Shown in pieces: positions 27,376 to 34,595 of a stretch of DNA of 64,000 bases. The position numbers and the translations under genes were made by a program. The notes under the pieces are model-generated. The model had not been told where the DNA came from and did not search any database. It saw nothing but the letters and a program-made list of their open reading frames with translations. Origin of the DNA: Amycolatopsis aidingensis (GTDB lineage Bacteria; Actinomycetota; Actinomycetes; Mycobacteriales; Pseudonocardiaceae); NCBI RefSeq assembly GCF_018885265.1, contig NZ_CP076538.1, positions 2,702,001 through 2,766,000 on the forward strand, read 5' to 3'. The stretch's first letter is position 1; each line of letters opens with the position of its first letter.

Positions 27376-28401
27376 TCAGCTCACTGCCGCACGGTGTTCG
27401 GCCGGGTGACCAGGGCGGTGCTGCCGCCGGTGCGCGTCGGCGGCGAAGAAGCCGAGCAGCTCGGCGATCGCGAGCGGGTCATCCAGCTGCGGGCAGTGCC
27501 CCCAGTCCTCGCGCAGCAGCAGCCTGCTGTGCGGCACCAGCGTATGCAGCCTGCGGCCCGCGCCGGGGCTGACCAGCTTGTCCTTGCCACAGGCCACCAC
27601 CAGCAGCGGGGTACTGATCCGGTCCAGCTGGTAGGCCTGCGCCAGCTCGCCGACCAGCTGGCGGGCCTGCTCCAGCCGGGCGGTGGTGGCCCGGTAGTCC
27701 GGGAACAGCTCGGTGAACCGGCGGACCTCCTCCGCCCGCGCCGCGGCGGGATCCGCGTAGAGCAGCTTGGGCACCACCTGCTGGGCCACCGCGCGGACCA
27801 GGAATCCCGGTACCGGCACGGGCAGCGCGGAGTACAGCCGCAGCGGCAGCGGGTACCTCGCGACGGTGCGCACCAGCCAGGAGTCGGCAAGGCCAGGCGC
27901 GGCGATCGAGACCACTCCGGCGAGCGGGAGCCGGTCGTGCTGCGCCGCACGCAGGCCCAGGGTGCCGCCGAGCGAGTTCCCGGCGAGTACGACGGTGGGC
28001 CCGCCGCCCCGCTTGGTCCTGCCGTCCGTGGCCGCCTGCTCCCGCAGCACCGCCGCGGTGAACGCATCCAGCTGGGGCAGGATCGGGCCTGGGCGCAGTG
28101 CGTCCGCCTCCCCGAAGCCGGGCAGGTCGACCGCGACGGCAGGCCGCCCCGCCGCGGCCAGTTCGGCGAGCACCCCGCGCCAGGTGTCGGCGGAGTCGCA
28201 GTAGCCGTGCAGCAGCACCAGCCGAGGCGCCTGCGTCGCGGTACGGCGGCGCAGGCCCTTCCTGCCGCCGGGCCGGGGCCCGGCCTCCAGCACCCGGGTG
28301 CGGAAACCGGCGAAGCGGCGATGACCGACCCGGATCTCCGCCGGATCGGCCCGTTCATGGCTCGCCGGTTCCGGCGTCGCCTCCCGCCGCGCTGCGGTCA
28401 T
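27376..28401 (-). CDS. Alpha/beta hydrolase
   Basis: A 341-residue hydrolase with a complete triad: LVLLHGYCDSADTW (oxyanion), nucleophile Ser in VLAGNSLGGTLG, Asp in VVACGKDKLVSPG and His in EDWGHCPQLDD. A lid of about 60 residues follows the nucleophile. The first 40 residues are variable and basic, so a shorter start is possible; there is no signal peptide. The substrate is unknown. It is convergent with the nitronate monooxygenase. Confidence 0.85.
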   Translation of the reverse strand: MTAARREATPEPASHERADPAEIRVGHRRFAGFRTRVLEAGPRPGGRKGLRRRTATQAPRLVLLHGYCDSADTWRGVLAELAAAGRPAVAVDLPGFGEADALRPGPILPQLDAFTAAVLREQAATDGRTKRGGGPTVVLAGNSLGGTLGLRAAQHDRLPLAGVVSIAAPGLADSWLVRTVARYPLPLRLYSALPVPVPGFLVRAVAQQVVPKLLYADPAAARAEEVRRFTELFPDYRATTARLEQARQLVGELAQAYQLDRISTPLLVVACGKDKLVSPGAGRRLHTLVPHSRLLLREDWGHCPQLDDPLAIAELLGFFAADAHRRQHRPGHPAEHRAAVS

Positions 28402-28494
28402 GAATCCAGGTTAGACAACAGATCCTGGGTGTTCGCTGGAGTTCGGCGATCACAAACCAGTCTCCATGCGATGTCGGCATGGCGTCTGTGCAGC

Positions 28495-29460
28495 TCAGCG
28501 CGTGAAGACGATTTTTCCGGCCGTTTCCCCGGCCTGCATGTCGCGGAAGCCGCGCTCGGCGTCCTCGAGGGGCAACTCGGCGCCGATCTGCGGCCGGATC
28601 CGGGCCAGGTCGACGTAGGACAGCAGGCTGGCCAGCTCTTCCCTGGTGCCCATGGTGGAACCGGCGACCCGAAGTTGCAGGAAGAACACCCGCTGTAGCT
28701 CCGCGGTGGCGTCCGGCCCGCTGGTGGCGCCGGAGACCACGATGATCCCGCCCGGTTTGAGCGATTTCACCGAATGTCCCCAGGTTGCCTTGCCCACGGT
28801 CTCGAACACCGCGTCCACCCGCTCGGGCAGCCGCGCGCCGGACTCGAAGCTCTGGTGCGCGCCGAGCCGCTCGGCCAGTGCGCGTTTCTCCTCGCTGCGG
28901 CCGGTGACCCACACCCGGTAGCCCGCGGCGCTGCCGAGCTGGACCAGTGCGGTGGACACCCCGCCGGAAGCGCCCTGGACCAGGAAGGTCTGGCCGGGCC
29001 GGAGGCCGGACTTGACGAACAGCATCCGGTACGCGGTGAGCCAGGCCGTGCCCATCGTGGCCGCCTCGGCGAAGGACAGCCCCGCGGGCTTGGGCAGTAC
29101 GTTGCGCGCGGGCACCACGATGTGCTCGGCGAAGCTGCCCTGGTACTTCTCGGTCAGCAGGGTGCGCTGGGGATCGAGGGTGTCGTCGCCGTGCCAGGCC
29201 GGGTCATTGATCACCGAGTGCAGCACGACCTCGCTGCCGTCATCCAGTACCCCGGCGCCATCGCAGCCGAGGATCATCGGGAACTGCTCGGGCTTGATAC
29301 CCACCCCGCGCAGGGTCCACAGGTCGTGCATGTTCAGGCTGGCCGCCTTGACCGCGACCTTCACCCAGCCGTCGGGGGTTTCGGGCTCGGGCCGCTCGCC
29401 AACCGTGAGCGAGGCCAGTGGGTCGTCGGGATTGGGTTCCTTCGCGTACACGGCAAACAT
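28495..29460 (-). CDS. Zinc-binding-type MDR alcohol dehydrogenase / quinone oxidoreductase
   Basis: A 321-residue medium-chain dehydrogenase/reductase. It has the GroES-like N-terminal part, the quinone-oxidoreductase motif FAEAATMGTAWLTAYRML, and the NADPH loop FLVQGASGGVSTALVQLGSA. Zinc-binding cysteines are absent, which fits the zinc-free quinone oxidoreductase branch. ATG 29460 gives MFAVYAKEPNPDDPLASL; a GTG six bases upstream is the alternative. Isolated gene with no operon partner. Confidence 0.87.
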   Translation of the reverse strand: MFAVYAKEPNPDDPLASLTVGERPEPETPDGWVKVAVKAASLNMHDLWTLRGVGIKPEQFPMILGCDGAGVLDDGSEVVLHSVINDPAWHGDDTLDPQRTLLTEKYQGSFAEHIVVPARNVLPKPAGLSFAEAATMGTAWLTAYRMLFVKSGLRPGQTFLVQGASGGVSTALVQLGSAAGYRVWVTGRSEEKRALAERLGAHQSFESGARLPERVDAVFETVGKATWGHSVKSLKPGGIIVVSGATSGPDATAELQRVFFLQLRVAGSTMGTREELASLLSYVDLARIRPQIGAELPLEDAERGFRDMQAGETAGKIVFTR

Positions 29461-29550
29461 GGCCACAACCTACCGCCCAGTCACTTCCACGGCAGCCCGC
29501 CCGGTCAGGGGCTGAGGTCGTCCCGGGGTTGCGTCACGTAGGCTCACCCC

Positions 29551-29775
29551 GTGCTGGACGGACTGACCAACTGGTGGGACGCGCTGGAGTTGTGGCTCGC
29601 GCAGCGCTGGTTCCCGTTGCAGTTCGTGCTGGTGATGGTGGTGCTGGTGCCGGTCTGCCTCGGCCTGGCCTGGCTGCTCGGCCGGGTGGTCGACCAGGTC
29701 GCCGCCTGGCTGGGCCGGGCGGGGGACCAGGATCCGCCGAACCGGTCGGGTCGCGCGTCCCGGAACGGGCACTGA
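29551..29775 (+). CDS. Small single-span membrane protein
   Basis: 74 residues: a tryptophan-rich amphipathic start (LTNWWDALELWLAQRWF), one long hydrophobic span (VLVMVVLVPVCLGLAWLL) and a short basic, polar tail. Not recognised. It begins with GTG and ends only 9 bases before the RNase gene, so it is probably in one operon with the RNase and barstar, and may be involved in localising or releasing the RNase; that role is inference. Confidence 0.6.
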   Translation: MLDGLTNWWDALELWLAQRWFPLQFVLVMVVLVPVCLGLAWLLGRVVDQVAAWLGRAGDQDPPNRSGRASRNGH

Positions 29776-29784
29776 GGTGGGCCG

Positions 29785-30225
29785 ATGCTGAACCGCAGGC
29801 GGATCACCGTCGCGCTGGTCGCCCTCATCGTGCTGGTGCTGGGTGGCTGGCTGATCAAGGACGTGTTCACCGGCGCGGAGCCTTCCTCGCCGTCCCCGCC
29901 TTCGTCCACCGGGCAGGCGGTTCCCGGCAGCGAGTCCGGCCTCGCCGTCGAACCGCTGTCCGACCTGCCGGCCGAGGCACGCACCACCTGGGAACTGATC
30001 GAGAACGGCGGACCGTTCCCGTATCCGGGCAAGGACGGGAGCGTGTTCGGGAATCGGGAGAAGCTGTTGCCGCAGAAGGCCTCCGGCTACTACCGCGAGT
30101 ACACCGTGCCGAGTCGAGGCAGCGCGGACCGGGGACCGCGCAGGCTGGTCACCGGCGATTCGGCCGAGCTGTACTACACGGCGGACCACTACGAGTCCTT
30201 CGTTGTCGTGGACCCGCAACGATGA
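29785..30225 (+). CDS. RNase Sa-like (barnase family) ribonuclease with N-terminal anchor
   Basis: A guanyl-specific ribonuclease of the N1/barnase superfamily, 146 residues. An N-terminal helix (about residues 8-24) acts as signal or anchor, followed by a serine/proline linker and a catalytic domain that follows RNase Sa closely: GGPFPYPGKDGSVFGNRE, then GYYREYTV with catalytic Glu105, RGPRR with the phosphate-binding arginines near 119-120, and TADHYESF with catalytic His135. RNase Sa disulfide cysteines are absent. GAGGTGG precedes the ATG. The barstar gene overlaps its stop, as expected for a toxic enzyme and its cytosolic inhibitor. Confidence 0.9.
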   Translation: MLNRRRITVALVALIVLVLGGWLIKDVFTGAEPSSPSPPSSTGQAVPGSESGLAVEPLSDLPAEARTTWELIENGGPFPYPGKDGSVFGNREKLLPQKASGYYREYTVPSRGSADRGPRRLVTGDSAELYYTADHYESFVVVDPQR

Positions 30226-30596
30226 CCGGCCCGAACGAACCGAGCGTGCAGCAGCTCGCGGACCGCGCCTGGTCCAGGGGGGCGTACCCGCATGTGCTCG
30301 ACTGCGGCACAGAACCGGACAAAATGTCCACAGTGGACGCCATCGCCGCCGCACTGTCCTTCCCGGACTGGTTCGGGCGCAACCTGGACGCGCTGTACGA
30401 CTCGCTGACCGACCTGTCCTGGCTGCCGCCCGGTGAGCACGTGCTGATCTGGGTGGACGCCGACCTGCTCAAACGGGCCGACCCCAAGGCGTACCTCGCG
30501 ATCCACGGGGTGCTCTCCGACGCGCAGCGGGCATTGGCACCGGGTGGCGAGCGTGCGGACAACCGCAGGCTGACCGTGGTGCTCGCCAGCTCCTGA
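30222..30596 (+). CDS. Barstar-family RNase inhibitor
   Basis: A 124-residue barstar-like protein. The diagnostic FPDWFGRNLDALYDSLTDLSWLP contains Asp56 and Asp60 at the positions of barstar Asp35 and Asp39, which plug the barnase active site. It lacks a signal peptide, so it acts in the cytosol on RNase that has not been exported. ATG 30222 overlaps the RNase stop (ATGA), which ensures coupled synthesis. The pair resembles RNase Sa with its Sai inhibitors in Streptomyces. Confidence 0.92.
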   Translation: MTGPNEPSVQQLADRAWSRGAYPHVLDCGTEPDKMSTVDAIAAALSFPDWFGRNLDALYDSLTDLSWLPPGEHVLIWVDADLLKRADPKAYLAIHGVLSDAQRALAPGGERADNRRLTVVLASS

Positions 30597-30606
30597 CCGC
30601 GGGTGG

Positions 30607-31221
30607 CTAACGTGGCATACCCTGGTCCGGTCCGGTGAGCAGCCCGGAGAGCAGGAGCAGCAGGGACTGCTCGGCCTCCGCCCTGGCGGCGTCCTTGTCC
30701 CCGGCATGGGCGATGATCAGGCTCGCCTCGATCATCGCGCTCAGCACGAGCTGGGCCAGCGCGGGGATGGGCGCGGGGCGCAGCAGCCCGGCTTCGGCGG
30801 CGGCACGCAGGGCCTCGGTGATCACGCCGAGTCCGTGCTGCGCCTCCTTCTCCCGCCATTCCCGCCAGCCGAGCACGGCGGGTGCGTCGATCAGTGCCAG
30901 CTGAACGACCTCGGGCCGCCGGCATTGGTCCAGGAACCGGCCGAGCGCGGTCACCATGCCGGTCCAGTGGTCCTCGGCCGCCCGCAGCGCATCGGACACA
31001 TCGGCGGTGAGCTCGGCCTCGATCTCGTCCAGTACGGCGACGAACAGCCCCCGCTTGTCGCCGAAATGGTGGTGTAGCGCTCCGCGGGTCACGCCGGCGG
31101 CCGAGACGACCTGTTCGGCGGACACGTGTGCGTACCCGTGCCGGGCGAAAAGGTCGCGTCCGGCCGTCACGAGCGCGGCCGTGGTGGCGCGGGTGCGGTC
31201 CTGCTGGCTACGGCGCGGCAT
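30607..31221 (-). CDS. TetR-family transcriptional regulator
   Basis: A 204-residue repressor. The N-terminal helix-turn-helix reads FARHGYAHVSAEQVVSAAGV then TRGALHHHFGDKRGLF, and the rest is a helical ligand/dimer domain. The start overlaps the end of the upstream hydrolase gene by 14 bases, so both are one transcript. A TetR-type operator lies in front of that hydrolase (32106-32126), implying autorepression of the pair. It is convergent with barstar. Confidence 0.9.
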   Translation of the reverse strand: MPRRSQQDRTRATTAALVTAGRDLFARHGYAHVSAEQVVSAAGVTRGALHHHFGDKRGLFVAVLDEIEAELTADVSDALRAAEDHWTGMVTALGRFLDQCRRPEVVQLALIDAPAVLGWREWREKEAQHGLGVITEALRAAAEAGLLRPAPIPALAQLVLSAMIEASLIIAHAGDKDAARAEAEQSLLLLLSGLLTGPDQGMPR

Positions 31222-32071
31222 GCTGGCGGGTGAACTCCAGGATCAACTCGGTGAGCCGCTGGGGCTGGTCCTCGGGAACGAAAGTGTAGGAGTCGTCGAT
31301 CGTTCGTAATGTGGCGTTCGGCAGCTCCCCGGCGAGGCGGCGGGCGAGCCGGACCGGGAACAGCCGGTCCTCGGTGGCCCAGGCCAGCAGCACCGGCTGG
31401 TGGAAGTCCGGAAAGGACCTCGCGGCCCGGATGGTGTACCGGCTGCTGACCTGCCGGACGAACCGGGTCAGGTCGCGCCGGATCGCCGGGTCCCCGCGGC
31501 TCGGCAGCAGGTAGGCGTCCACCACCTCGGGTGGCATCGGTCGCTTGGCCAGCCAGCCGAACGCGAAGGAACTCAGTGCCCGCGGCCGCAGCATCCCGGC
31601 GAGCACGCGCATCGCGCCGGGGATCCTGGCCAGCGGTGGCAGGAGCTTGAAGAACGAGGGGAGGAACCGGTGGTAGCAGTCGGATGGGGTGAGCACCACC
31701 CGTCCGATCCGGTCGGGGCGGCGGGTCAGCAGGATCTGGGTGAGTGCGCCGCCGGTGTCGTTCGCGACGATCGTGACGTCCTCGAGGTCCAGCTCGTCCA
31801 GGAAGGACGCGATGAGATCGGCCACCCCGGGTGGGCTGAGGTCCGCGCCGGGCACCGGAACCTCATGCGCCCCGAGGGGCCAGTCCGGGACGATGCAGCG
31901 ATACCCGGCCGCCGCGACACCCGGCGCCACGGCACGCCACAGGACCGCGTTGGCCAGCAGGCCATGCACGAAGACGACCGGCGGGCCGGTGCCGGTCTGG
32001 TGGTAGCGGATTCGCGCCCCGGCCACCGCGACCTCGTGGGCGGGTCCCAGTGCTGTGCGGTCCGGTGTCAT
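31208..32071 (-). CDS. Alpha/beta hydrolase with Asp in place of the nucleophile Ser
   Basis: A 287-residue hydrolase of the haloalkane-dehalogenase-like branch. VVFVHGLLANAVLW is the oxyanion strand, and the nucleophile elbow reads VANDTGGALTQ, with Asp instead of Ser. WATEDRLFP supplies an acid, but the usual histidine site reads DDSYTFVPEDQP and lacks the histidine. ATG 32071 is chosen because GGAGG lies five bases upstream; a GTG at 32101 is weaker. It heads an operon with the TetR gene behind a clear operator. Activity is uncertain: it may be a dehalogenase relative, or a non-catalytic binding protein. Confidence 0.8.
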   Translation of the reverse strand: MTPDRTALGPAHEVAVAGARIRYHQTGTGPPVVFVHGLLANAVLWRAVAPGVAAAGYRCIVPDWPLGAHEVPVPGADLSPPGVADLIASFLDELDLEDVTIVANDTGGALTQILLTRRPDRIGRVVLTPSDCYHRFLPSFFKLLPPLARIPGAMRVLAGMLRPRALSSFAFGWLAKRPMPPEVVDAYLLPSRGDPAIRRDLTRFVRQVSSRYTIRAARSFPDFHQPVLLAWATEDRLFPVRLARRLAGELPNATLRTIDDSYTFVPEDQPQRLTELILEFTRQHAAP

Positions 32072-32105
32072 GACGGCCTCCACGGTGGACGACGATGACA
32101 CAAAT

Positions 32106-32126
32106 ATACATACGGTCTGTATGTAT
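32106..32126. promoter_or_regulatory. TetR-type operator
   Basis: A perfect palindrome: ATACATAC, five-base spacer GGTCT, GTATGTAT. It is A+T-rich in a G+C-rich setting, lies 35 bases upstream of the hydrolase ATG and matches the common layout of TetR-family operators. The TetR gene is second in the controlled operon, so it is probably the bound protein. Confidence 0.82.
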
Positions 32127-32167
32127 TTGCCAGCCTGCGCGCCGCCAGGACGGGGTGGCTGCGCTTC

Positions 32168-32941
32168 CTATGCCTCCGGAATCCAGTTCGGCTTGCGCTT
32201 CTCGGCGAAGGCGGTGATGCCCTCCTGCGCCTCCTCGCCAGCGAACATCTTCGCGGACAGGCCGGTCATCTCGGCGAAACGGGCCCGCATGCCCTCGGCG
32301 TCCGCGCCGCTGAGCAGCTCCTTGGTGGTGGCCAGCGCGTTCGGGCCGCCGTGCGCCAGCGCCCGCACGTAGCGTTCCACCTCGGCGTCCAGCTCGTCGG
32401 CGGACACCGCGGCGTTGATCAGTCCGATGCGCTCGGCCCGCGCGGCGTCGAAGGTGTCACCGGTCAGGAACAGCTCATGCGCCGCCCTGGGGTGCAGCCG
32501 GGGCAGCACGGTGATCGAGATCACCGCTGGCACCACGCCGATCCGTACCTCGGTGAAGGCGAAGGTGGCCTCGGTGACGGCCACGGCGATATCGGCCGCG
32601 GCCACCATGCCGATGCCGCCGGCGCGGGCGGGCCCGGCCAGCTTGGCCACCACCGGTTTGGGGCTGGTCCAGATCTGCTCGAGGATCTGGGGGAACTCGT
32701 TGACCCCCTGGTCCTGCGCGCCGGAACCGCGGGCTTCCTTGAGGTCCATCCCGGCGCAGAACACCGGTCCGGTGTGGTCGAGCACGACGACGCGCACCTC
32801 GGAGTCCGCGCGGGCCCGGTCCAGCCCGGCGCTCAGTTCACGGCGCAGCTGGGCGGAGAGGGCGTTGCGGTTGTGCGGTGAGTCCAGCGTGATCGTCGCC
32901 ACGCCGTTCGCGACCGAGTAGTGCACCAGTTCGTCAGCCAT
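32168..32941 (-). CDS. Enoyl-CoA hydratase/isomerase family protein
   Basis: A 257-residue crotonase-fold protein. It has the NRNALS motif near residue 24, oxyanion-hole motifs CAGMDLKEA and AGGIGMV, and FAFTEVRIGVVPAV, where one catalytic glutamate usually falls; only one of the two hydratase glutamates is evident, so isomerase or other crotonase chemistry is possible. ATG 32941 follows GAGGG; a longer upstream frame runs through a hairpin and is not coding. It lies 97 bases upstream of the TetR-controlled operon on the same strand. Confidence 0.86.
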   Translation of the reverse strand: MADELVHYSVANGVATITLDSPHNRNALSAQLRRELSAGLDRARADSEVRVVVLDHTGPVFCAGMDLKEARGSGAQDQGVNEFPQILEQIWTSPKPVVAKLAGPARAGGIGMVAAADIAVAVTEATFAFTEVRIGVVPAVISITVLPRLHPRAAHELFLTGDTFDAARAERIGLINAAVSADELDAEVERYVRALAHGGPNALATTKELLSGADAEGMRARFAEMTGLSAKMFAGEEAQEGITAFAEKRKPNWIPEA

Positions 32942-32969
32942 ACCCTCACTTTCGCACACCCGGCCGACC

Positions 32970-33020
32970 GCTGTGAGTGTCCCTTTCACTGCATTTCGCA
33001 GCGAAAGGGACACTCACAGC
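32970..33020. repeat. Long perfect hairpin, possibly a dispersed repeat
   Basis: 18-base arms at 32970-32987 and 33003-33020 are exact complements (GCTGTGAGTGTCCCTTTC and its reverse). An inner CTGC/GCAG stem with loop ATTTC follows one mismatched pair. It lies between the stop of the secreted-protein gene and the start of the enoyl-CoA hydratase gene, both on the minus strand, so it may act as terminator for the former. The stem is longer than most terminators and may be a copy of a palindromic intergenic repeat. Confidence 0.7.
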
Positions 33021-33027
33021 AGAGGGG

Positions 33028-33672
33028 TCAGGAGATGGTGGTGGTGCTGAGGGTGGGGCTCGGGTTGGGGAAGCAGACCGTGGGGGCTTCGATGTCGATG
33101 AAGCCGACCGTGGCCACGGCGGTGAAGGTGAGGCCGGGATCGTCGTAGCTGGTACCGCCGAGCCGGGTCTCGATCGTGCCGGACTCGCCCGCGGCCAGCG
33201 TGGCCGTCACCGTGGGCAACTCGAACTCCGCCCCGCCCGCGATCGGGCCGGGGAAGGACACGGTGGCCACCCCGTCGGCGACCTCGATGACCGGCGGGGT
33301 GTCACCGATCCCGGAGCCGCCGGACAGGACGGCGTCCACATAGGTCGAGTTCGCCGGGATGGGGATCTCCAGCGCGAAGTCCTTGACCTCCTTGACGGTG
33401 TAGCCGCTCACCTCGGCGGGCACCGTGTTCGGCGCAGGATCGACCACGACGTCCAGCTCACCGCCCGGCGCGACCGTGGCCGGGGCGGTGACCTCTGTGG
33501 CCTGGGAAAGGGAGACCTGCTGCGGGCCGACGATCGGTGCGTCGGCGCGGCAGTCGAAGGTGATGTCGAAGGACTCGGCCGTGGCCGGGGTGGCCAGCGC
33601 GGCGATCGGTACCAGCGCGAAACTCGCGCAGACGAGGGCACGGGCAGTGCGGCGTTGCAGGGTTGCCTTCAT
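33028..33672 (-). CDS. Secreted protein of unknown function, beta-rich
   Basis: 214 residues with a clear signal peptide (MKATLQRRTARALVCASFAL, cleavage after PATA). The mature part alternates short hydrophobic strands with glycine/threonine turns, suggesting one or two Ig-like beta sandwiches. A Cys near the mature N-terminus (FDCRAD) and one near the end (TVCFPNP) could form a single disulfide. The C-terminal tail is Ser/Thr-rich. Not recognised; it looks like a cell-surface or extracellular protein of actinomycetes. A promoter with TTGACG precedes it. Confidence 0.7.
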   Translation of the reverse strand: MKATLQRRTARALVCASFALVPIAALATPATAESFDITFDCRADAPIVGPQQVSLSQATEVTAPATVAPGGELDVVVDPAPNTVPAEVSGYTVKEVKDFALEIPIPANSTYVDAVLSGGSGIGDTPPVIEVADGVATVSFPGPIAGGAEFELPTVTATLAAGESGTIETRLGGTSYDDPGLTFTAVATVGFIDIEAPTVCFPNPSPTLSTTTIS

Positions 33673-33725
33673 GGCAGTGCCACCTCACGTATGGGAACGG
33701 GCAGGGGTGTGGCGCGCCGTCTAGA

Positions 33726-33755
33726 GAGTTACCGGCGAGTCACTTAGTCCGTCAA
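33726..33755 (-). promoter_or_regulatory. Possible promoter of the secreted-protein gene
   Basis: On the minus strand TTGACG (33750-33755) and TAACTC (33726-33731) are separated by 18 bases, ahead of a leader of about 50 bases that ends in GAGGTGG before the ATG at 33672. The -35 match is good and the -10 match moderate. Confidence 0.4.
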
Positions 33756-33851
33756 GAACTGTCCGTTCCCGTACCCGGTGGGTAGCTGGCAATGGGAAAA
33801 AGACACACGGAAATGCCCAAGCCCTGCTCGGCGCGGGTGAGGCCCGGTTAC

Positions 33852-34595
33852 TCAGGCGGAACGGAGCTGGCCGGCCAGCGCGGTGTCATAGCGGCGCAGC
33901 ACCAGATCGGCGACCCGCGGTTCGGCGCCCAGCGGAGCGGCGATCGGCATGGCCGGGTCCGCCTGCCGGGCCAGCCCGGCGATCCGGTCCGGCAGCAGGC
34001 CGGGTGCGAGGAACCAGGAGGCGACCGCGAACCGCGTCGCACCGCGGGCGCGCAACCGGGCCAGGGCGGCTGGCAGGTCCGGTTTGGCCGCGCTGGCGAA
34101 GGCGGGGGCGACCGGCCCGGGTCCGCTCGCCTGCCACCGCTGCGCCAGCCGCGCGACGGCCGCGTTGGCCGCCGCGCTGGACGACCCGACCGCGGCCAGC
34201 ACGACGCCGAGCGCCGGGTCGGCCGGGTCGGTGCCGGTGTCCCGCAACCGGTCGGCGGCCAGGGCGGCCAGCGCGGGATCGGTGCCGAGCACCCCGGCGA
34301 CGGTCACCCGCAGCCGGGGCAGCCGCGTGGTCACCTCCTCGACCAGCGCAGGCAGATCCACCCTGGCGTGGTACGCGCTGCCCAGCAGCAGCGGCACGAC
34401 CACCGCCTCGCGATGACCCCGTGCGTGCAGCTCGGCCAGTACCTCGCCCACCTTCGGCTCGGACAGGTCCAGGAAGGCCACCCGGACCTCGGTTCCCGGC
34501 GCGCGGGTGCGCACCAGCCGCACCAGCGCACGCACGGTCGCCGCCGAGCGGGCGTCCCGGCTGCCGTGCGCGACGGCCACGAGCGGGGGCGTCAC
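33852..34595 (-). CDS. Sirohydrochlorin ferrochelatase-like protein (CbiX family)
   Basis: A 247-residue chelatase of two CbiX repeats. VAVAHGSRD at the N-terminus carries the first metal histidine, and PLLLGSAYHARVDLP carries another. It inserts iron in sirohydrochlorin to make siroheme, the cofactor of the sulfite reductase encoded at the head of this operon. GTG 34595 overlaps the cysN stop by 4 bases. In mycobacteria a chelatase-like gene also follows nirA-cysH. Cobalt specificity cannot be excluded. Confidence 0.85.
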   Translation of the reverse strand: MTPPLVAVAHGSRDARSAATVRALVRLVRTRAPGTEVRVAFLDLSEPKVGEVLAELHARGHREAVVVPLLLGSAYHARVDLPALVEEVTTRLPRLRVTVAGVLGTDPALAALAADRLRDTGTDPADPALGVVLAAVGSSSAAANAAVARLAQRWQASGPGPVAPAFASAAKPDLPAALARLRARGATRFAVASWFLAPGLLPDRIAGLARQADPAMPIAAPLGAEPRVADLVLRRYDTALAGQLRSA

